64,000 nucleotides of DNA from JAJNPS01 sp031378845 (GTDB taxonomy: Bacteria > Pseudomonadota > Alphaproteobacteria > Rhodobacterales > Rhodobacteraceae). Position 1 is the stretch's first letter. Every line of letters starts with the position of its first letter. The stretch covers positions 186,001-250,000 of the forward strand of contig JANNES010000015.1 of NCBI GenBank assembly GCA_031378845.1, written 5' to 3'. The position numbers were made by a program, and so were the translations under genes. Below are positions 59,534 to 64,000 of this stretch, one piece after another. Under the pieces are notes generated by a model, which ran no database searches, was not told the origin of the DNA, and saw only the letters and a program-made list of their open reading frames with translations.

Positions 59534-60450
59534 AGCTGACCTACTTTGAGGGTGATCCTCCGAACTTCGGGGACGAGCTCAATGCCACGATGTGGCACCA
59601 TCTGCTGCCAGCCGGAGTGCTCGACGACCGCGAGGATGAGCTCTTTCTCGGGATCGGGTCGATCCTGTGGGACTACCTGCCGAAAGCCCCGCGCAAGATC
59701 GTTGCAGGATCCGGCTTTGGTGGCTACACCGCCGCCCCCGATGTCCATGACGGCACATGGGAGCTGCTTTGGTTGCGCGGACCGATGACAGCCAGAGTGC
59801 TGGGTGTCGATCCGGCCCTTGCGATCACCGACGCCGCTGTGTTGTTGCGCGCCACGCCGTTGCCCGCCAAGGCCGACAATGTCGGCGTCGCGTTCATGCC
59901 ACATGTTGAAAGCATCTCGCGAGGGGCATGGGCAGAAGTCTGTGCCCAGGCGGGGGTGACGTTTCTCGACCCGCGCGCGCCTGTGGATCAGCTTTTGGCC
60001 CAGATCAAAGGCGCAAGGCTGCTCATCACCGAAGCGATGCACGGCGCCATTGTCGCCGATGCCCTGCGCACGCCTTGGGTGCCGGTGCTGCCATTTCATC
60101 ATGTCAATCGCGCCAAGTGGAATGACTGGGCAGCATCGCTGGACATGCCGTTGAAAAGCATCACGCTTGCGCCGTCGACGATGCGGGAGGCATGGATCTC
60201 TCGGACCGGTCTTTTGGCCGTTGGCCGCCGGTCACGGATGATGTTCGACAACATGCTGGTGCGCCAGTGCGACCACCTCGTCATTGGTCGTGCGGCGACA
60301 ACCTTGGCCCGTGTCATCAAGACTGCGGTGCCTCAGCTCAGCACCGATGCCGCTATTTCGCGCGCGACGGGTCGGGCACTGGACGCGTTGAATGCTTTCG
60401 TGGTCCGACGCGGTGGCATGGCGGATCGGCAGAGAACCCTGCGCGCGTGA
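59530..60450 (+). CDS. Polysaccharide pyruvyl transferase (ExoV-like)
   Basis: This 306-residue enzyme is a member of the pyruvyl transferase family that adds a pyruvate ketal to a terminal sugar of an exopolysaccharide repeat. It starts with LTYFEGDPPNFGDELNATMW and has LFLGIGSILWDYL, KIVAGSGFGGYTA, WLRGPMTARVLG, ITDAAVLL and ARLLITEAMHGAIVADALRT, close to ExoV. It overlaps the flippase by four bases and starts a GTGA overlap with the next glycosyltransferase. Confidence 0.9.
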   Translation: MKLTYFEGDPPNFGDELNATMWHHLLPAGVLDDREDELFLGIGSILWDYLPKAPRKIVAGSGFGGYTAAPDVHDGTWELLWLRGPMTARVLGVDPALAITDAAVLLRATPLPAKADNVGVAFMPHVESISRGAWAEVCAQAGVTFLDPRAPVDQLLAQIKGARLLITEAMHGAIVADALRTPWVPVLPFHHVNRAKWNDWAASLDMPLKSITLAPSTMREAWISRTGLLAVGRRSRMMFDNMLVRQCDHLVIGRAATTLARVIKTAVPQLSTDAAISRATGRALDALNAFVVRRGGMADRQRTLRA

Positions 60451-61457
60451 AGATCGCTGTCATCATCCCGTTCTACCAGCGTGAGCAGGGGATCTTGCTG
60501 AAGGCCCTTATTGGCGCCTTTGCGCAGGACCTGCCAATTCAGACAGAACTTTGGGTCATCGTGGTGGACGACAGTTCTCCGGTTCCGGCTACCGACGAAG
60601 TCGCCGGTCTTGCAACGCAGGATCGCAACCGGGTAACCGTTCTGACCCAACCAAACGGTGGTCCGGGCGATGCACGCAACCGCGCGCTTGATCTGGTCGC
60701 AGCCAGGGGTGCCGACTACGTCGCATTTCTTGATTCAGACGATGTCTGGAAACCGACCCACTTGCGCGACGCCACGAATGCGTTGGAAAAAGGCTTTGAT
60801 TTCTATTTCTGCGATCACACACGCTTTGACGCCACCACGACCCATTCCAGCATAATCGTGTCGTTGACCGAACTCAGCGACCACACGAGGCCCGGTTACC
60901 AGATGATCGACGCTCGCGGACCGGTGATCAGCGCCGACAACGCATCAGTCCTGTCAGCTTACCTGAAAGAGTATCTTTCGCAGACCTCGACGGTCGTCTT
61001 GCGGCAATCTTGCGTGCAGCAACTGCGGTTTGACCCCGAACTGCGCGGCGCAGGCGAAGATCATCTCTTTTGGATCATGCTTGTGGCCAGCGGCGCGCGA
61101 ATGGCGATCTCGTCGCGGGTCAATGTCTATTGCGGCCGTGGCATCAACATCTACTTTGGCTCGTTCGACTACGGATCGGTCAAGACCGTGAACCGCATCG
61201 GATACCTTTTTCTGTTTTGGGACAAATGCGCAAAGCTCAAGGTTGCCGACAACGACCGGGCTGATGCCGCGCAAATGGCCCAGCGATACATACGCGCCTA
61301 CAGCTATATGTTTGTCCGTGCGCTTTTCAGGGGGCAGCGCCCCGACTTCAGGCTATTCCAAACCATTCGCCGACGGATCCCGTTCATGCCTGTCGCGATG
61401 CCGTTCCGGTTTCTTTCGGTCCTTCCCCGCCGACGCGAGGAATCCAAGCTTTGGTGA
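60447..61457 (+). CDS. Family 2 glycosyltransferase (ExoW-like)
   Basis: This 336-residue GT-A enzyme begins VKIAVIIPFYQREQGILLKA and shows VDDSSPVPATDE, QPNGGPGDARNRALD and VAFLDSDDVW (DXD-type metal site). PFYQRE and the VDDSSP block resemble ExoW, which adds a glucose to the succinoglycan repeat. GTG 60447 lies in the overlap with the ExoV-like gene. Its 3' end overlaps the convergent polymerase gene by 74 bp. Sugar specificity is inferred from the ExoV-ExoW order. Confidence 0.85.
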   Translation: MKIAVIIPFYQREQGILLKALIGAFAQDLPIQTELWVIVVDDSSPVPATDEVAGLATQDRNRVTVLTQPNGGPGDARNRALDLVAARGADYVAFLDSDDVWKPTHLRDATNALEKGFDFYFCDHTRFDATTTHSSIIVSLTELSDHTRPGYQMIDARGPVISADNASVLSAYLKEYLSQTSTVVLRQSCVQQLRFDPELRGAGEDHLFWIMLVASGARMAISSRVNVYCGRGINIYFGSFDYGSVKTVNRIGYLFLFWDKCAKLKVADNDRADAAQMAQRYIRAYSYMFVRALFRGQRPDFRLFQTIRRRIPFMPVAMPFRFLSVLPRRREESKLW

Positions 61458-62682
61458 CATCGGATCGCGCCTGTGCGCGTGCCGCATCGCGCGCGCGCAG
61501 ACCGTAAACCGCCGCACAGATCGCCAGCAGGCTCGCCATATCAAACTGGCTGAACGCCACCACCTCGAGCATGCTCAGCAGGGCTTGGCGCATCATGAAC
61601 ACCACAAAGAACAGGCTTTCCGCACAAGGATGCCAGATCGCCCAACGCAGACAAAGGACCAAGGCGGTGCCAAAGACAATCATTTGCAAAGCGACGCCAA
61701 TGAAGCCAATCTCGACCACGTTCGACAGCCACGTATTGTGAAAGTTGAAGCCGATCTTGGCGGCGATTCCGAAATCGTCCCAGAGCTGCTCGGCCATCGG
61801 GTTTCCTGGCACCCAGAACGCCTGATATCCCTGCCCGATCAACGGGTGGCGCGACCACTGTTGCAAGGCAACGACCCAAAGATCGGTACGGCCCGTCAAG
61901 GTGGCATCCTTGCCGGTCGTTGCCAGCACAAATGCCTCGATCTCCTCGCGCGCGCCGAAATAGAGCAACGTGAAAAAGACCAACGTCAATCCGCCTACAA
62001 GCGCTGCCACCACGCGCTGTGATGGTGAGAACCGGTGCATCAAGGTCAGGGTGGTCCCACCCATTACCGCAAAAACCGACGCAACCAATGCCCCTGTTGA
62101 TTGAGCAAGCAGCACCAGCACAAAGGCCGTCGCGGTTCCCCCAAGTCCAAGCAACCGCACCATGCGGCCCGCTCGGCGATCCAAAACAAAGGAAAAACTC
62201 GCCAGCAGGAAAATTGACATGGCCATCGCAAAGGCGTTCTTGCTGCCATATATGCCCAGCCAACCCATCCCATCGCCGCGCACCTGCCCAAAAAGCAGAC
62301 TTGCCGTTGCCGCCGCCGCAAAGGTCAGCCAGATCAGCCGAACAAGGATTGCCGGGGACAAACGACTGGCCATCGTCACCGCAAAAATCGCTGTCAGACC
62401 CAGCTGCACGCCGTAGCGCAACGACAGCGCGGGGTAAGCCGACCAGAACATCGTCAAGACGCACCAAATCGGCAGAAGGTAGATCCAGCCATAGCGCGCC
62501 GTCTCATCCAGCACGACATTCGGTCGCAGCACGACCAATAGCGTCCCAAAAACGAGAAATGCCAGCGCGCTCAGGCTGCCCAATTGAAACACGAACAGCA
62601 GCGACAGCATAATGCCGGTCGCCGCAACAGCACTCGGGCTGATCGTGATCACCCGCCTTGCACGCGCTGAAGTCATCGCCAT
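61384..62682 (-). CDS. O-antigen ligase-like polysaccharide polymerase (ExoQ-like)
   Basis: This 432-residue membrane protein has about 10-12 helices and the Wzy/O-antigen-ligase loop before the last helices: DLWVVALQQWSRHPLIGQGY, followed by FNFHNTWLSNVVEIGFIGVA. The mid-protein WLGIYGSKNAFAMAMSIFLL is typical of ExoQ. It should polymerise repeat units in the periplasm. It is transcribed against the flippase-ExoV-ExoW unit and just upstream of the GH16 gene's end. Confidence 0.88.
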   Translation of the reverse strand: MAMTSARARRVITISPSAVAATGIMLSLLFVFQLGSLSALAFLVFGTLLVVLRPNVVLDETARYGWIYLLPIWCVLTMFWSAYPALSLRYGVQLGLTAIFAVTMASRLSPAILVRLIWLTFAAAATASLLFGQVRGDGMGWLGIYGSKNAFAMAMSIFLLASFSFVLDRRAGRMVRLLGLGGTATAFVLVLLAQSTGALVASVFAVMGGTTLTLMHRFSPSQRVVAALVGGLTLVFFTLLYFGAREEIEAFVLATTGKDATLTGRTDLWVVALQQWSRHPLIGQGYQAFWVPGNPMAEQLWDDFGIAAKIGFNFHNTWLSNVVEIGFIGVALQMIVFGTALVLCLRWAIWHPCAESLFFVVFMMRQALLSMLEVVAFSQFDMASLLAICAAVYGLRARDAARAQARSDVTKAWIPRVGGEGPKETGTASRQA

Positions 62683-62716
62683 TGGCGCACCAATTCACTC
62701 TCTTTGCCGGACCCGA

Positions 62717-63523
62717 TCAGGGTACAGTCCCCTTGTCCACAAGCTGAGGCGTGCACAGGACAGAGCCCTCAAATGCGCACCGTTCGCCCGCGGCCGTAAA
62801 GGCGACCCAGTCAATGTCCATCTTTAGCGCCCGCCCAGGATCTTCAAACGGTCCCATCCAGTCCGAAAGCGTGTCCGTACCCCAGTGGCTGAGATAGATC
62901 TTCTGCGGATTGCTTGGCAGATCGACACCCGTCACATCATGCACCAAAACGCCATCTATGTACCAGCGCAGGCGTTGCGGTTCCCAGATGAAAGAATAGG
63001 TGATGAAATCCCGATCTGACGCCTGGGGCAGGGAAACCGTTGCTCCGTTGCGCGGCTTGCCGCTGACATAAGTGTTGAGGCTGACCGACGATGTGTCGCG
63101 CGTCAGTACTTCAAAATCGATCTCGTCATGCGGCTTTTTGTGGACCGGTCCAATGTAGGTGAAAAAGGCGGCGTTGATACCAGACGCATTGTCGGTGCGA
63201 AATCGCGCCTCGTAGGTGCCATAGCCAAAGACGGCCTTTGTCTGTATTTCCGCGCAAAGATACGGCTGCTCGACTATGCCGGTTGGCAAGAACTGAAGCG
63301 TGACCTCGCCTGGGCGTTTCGCCAATGCCTTGCGCGACCAAAAGCAGTTCTGGTGGTCGCCATTTGTCCAGCCGTCTGAGACAAACCAACGACCCGTTTC
63401 AAACCTCTCGAACCCATCAAAAAATGTCGTTCCTTGGCCGTCCTGCGCGTTCAAGGCGGCTGGGATGCCAAGACAAGTGACCACCACGGCAATAATGCGC
63501 GCCAAAGATTTCGCCCAAGTCAT
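62717..63523 (-). CDS. Family 16 glycoside hydrolase (ExoK-like endo-beta-glucanase)
   Basis: This 268-residue secreted protein has a signal peptide (SLARIIAVVVTCLGIPAALNAQ) and the GH16 active-site pattern ExDxxE in HDEIDFEVL. FFDGFERFETGRWFVSDGWT, GYGTYEARFRTDNASGINAA and YSFIWEPQRLRWYIDG follow the lichenase/ExoK scheme. ExoK cleaves nascent succinoglycan to shorter chains. Start ATG 63523 precedes the signal peptide; ATG 63535 is possible. It lies upstream of the ExoQ-like gene on the same strand, so the two probably form one unit. Confidence 0.9.
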   Translation of the reverse strand: MTWAKSLARIIAVVVTCLGIPAALNAQDGQGTTFFDGFERFETGRWFVSDGWTNGDHQNCFWSRKALAKRPGEVTLQFLPTGIVEQPYLCAEIQTKAVFGYGTYEARFRTDNASGINAAFFTYIGPVHKKPHDEIDFEVLTRDTSSVSLNTYVSGKPRNGATVSLPQASDRDFITYSFIWEPQRLRWYIDGVLVHDVTGVDLPSNPQKIYLSHWGTDTLSDWMGPFEDPGRALKMDIDWVAFTAAGERCAFEGSVLCTPQLVDKGTVP

Positions 63524-63729
63524 GTATCCATCCATCCGCGTTTTCCACCACACTCCATCGCACGTCCACGCGGGCATGACCAACAGCGGCAAAGCCGGCC
63601 ACACCGCGTTTGGCAAGCATCCGCCATGTGCCACCAAACCGCGAAAATCTCTGGCAGATCGCTTCTTTTCTTCGCTTCTTGAGTCTTCTATTGCATGTCA
63701 AATGCTGCGCGTGCAAAGAAGACAAAGGT

Positions 63730-63768
63730 ACAACCTTGAATTGTGTTACCTTGTGCTGGCAAGGTTGT
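63730..63768. repeat. Inverted repeat in divergent exo promoter region
   Basis: ACAACCTTG (63730-63738) and CAAGGTTGT (63760-63768) are perfect 9-bp inverted arms 21 bp apart, located between the divergent GH16 and glycosyltransferase genes. The spacing suits a regulator dimer pair or a DNA loop. Confidence 0.5.
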
Positions 63769-63797
63769 CACAGCCTAAACTGAGCCCGATAAAAGAT

Positions 63798-64000
63798 ATG
63801 GCGATGGCTGTTCAGACCACGACGATCACCACGACCGCTGTGGCTGACAACGATGATCTTGTCACCGTAGTGATGTCGAACTATCGCGGCATGAAATGGC
63901 TTGAGCAGGCGATCGCGTCTGTCATGGCCCAGACCCACCATAACCTGGAATTGATTGTCGTTGACGACGCGTCCTGTGACGAAAGCGTGGCGATTGTCCG
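63798..64000 (+). CDS. Family 2 glycosyltransferase, N-terminal part
   Basis: The gene runs off the right edge; 67 codons are visible. After a Thr-rich leader (VQTTTITTTAVADND) comes LVTVVMSNYRGMKWLEQAIA, then HNLELIVVDDASCDESVAIV, the nucleotide-binding start of a GT-A, family 2 enzyme. It faces away from the ExoK-like gene and continues the exopolysaccharide cluster. ATG 63798 or 63804 could be used. Confidence 0.85.
   Translation, partial: MAMAVQTTTITTTAVADNDDLVTVVMSNYRGMKWLEQAIASVMAQTHHNLELIVVDDASCDESVAIV

Overview
The window comes from a GC-rich alphaproteobacterium, almost certainly a member of the Rhodobacteraceae (Roseobacter group or a close relative). Pointers are the order purH-lspA-DUF3035-M16-M16, the rpoE-chrR pair divergent from a ufaD/ufaO-type operon, the rsmB/DUF1674 pair, the rpsO...pnp neighbourhood, and succinoglycan-type exo genes. 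No rRNA, tRNA, CRISPR array, prophage or intact insertion sequence was seen.

Bases 1-31 kb are mostly housekeeping genes. The + strand carries the end of a heparinase-like gene, purH, lspA, a DUF3035 lipoprotein, an M16 catalytic/non-catalytic pair, mutL, rmuC, a HutD-like gene and a GNAT gene. Next is a singlet-oxygen module: chrR and rpoE on the minus strand and a five-gene operon on the plus strand. The two sides are driven by two divergent promoters of the same form (TGATCC-N18-TARANA). Then follow rsmB, a DUF1674 gene, dapB, rbfA, truB, an RTX-repeat protein, rpsO, an HxlR regulator and pnp. An 83-bp repeat occurs twice and brackets an orphan gene just before pnp. A frameshifted nitroreductase-like gene behind an FNR-type box and modABC close this part.

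Bases 32.5-56.8 kb form an accessory catabolic region of about 24 kb. It has five transcription units: (i) an ABC sugar-type transporter with two paralogous binding proteins plus a GMC oxidoreductase, divergent from a LacI regulator; (ii) acyl-CoA dehydrogenase, SDR, DUF993 and TIM-barrel isomerase, divergent from (iii) aldo/keto reductase and MaoC; (iv) CoA-transferase, enoyl-CoA hydratase, Dabb protein and glycerate kinase, divergent from a second aldo/keto reductase; (v) aldehyde dehydrogenase and a second GMC oxidoreductase. A TetR gene ends the region. Two DNA motifs tie it together: a LacI-type operator (identical 17-mer, two copies) and a TAACYGGTTA-type motif at the control regions of all units and of tetR. 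The likely job is uptake and stepwise oxidation of a sugar- or polyol-like substrate through CoA intermediates to glycerate; the substrate is unknown. The region is also decaying: one binding protein is frameshifted, the acyl-CoA dehydrogenase lacks its middle domain, and a second (Rbs-type) transporter and a zinc alcohol dehydrogenase survive only as fused fragments.

Bases 57.2-64 kb hold an exopolysaccharide cluster: ExoY-like priming transferase, Wzx/ExoT-like flippase, ExoV-like pyruvyltransferase, ExoW-like glycosyltransferase, ExoQ-like polymerase, ExoK-like GH16 glycanase and the start of another glycosyltransferase. The closest known model is Sinorhizobium succinoglycan synthesis.
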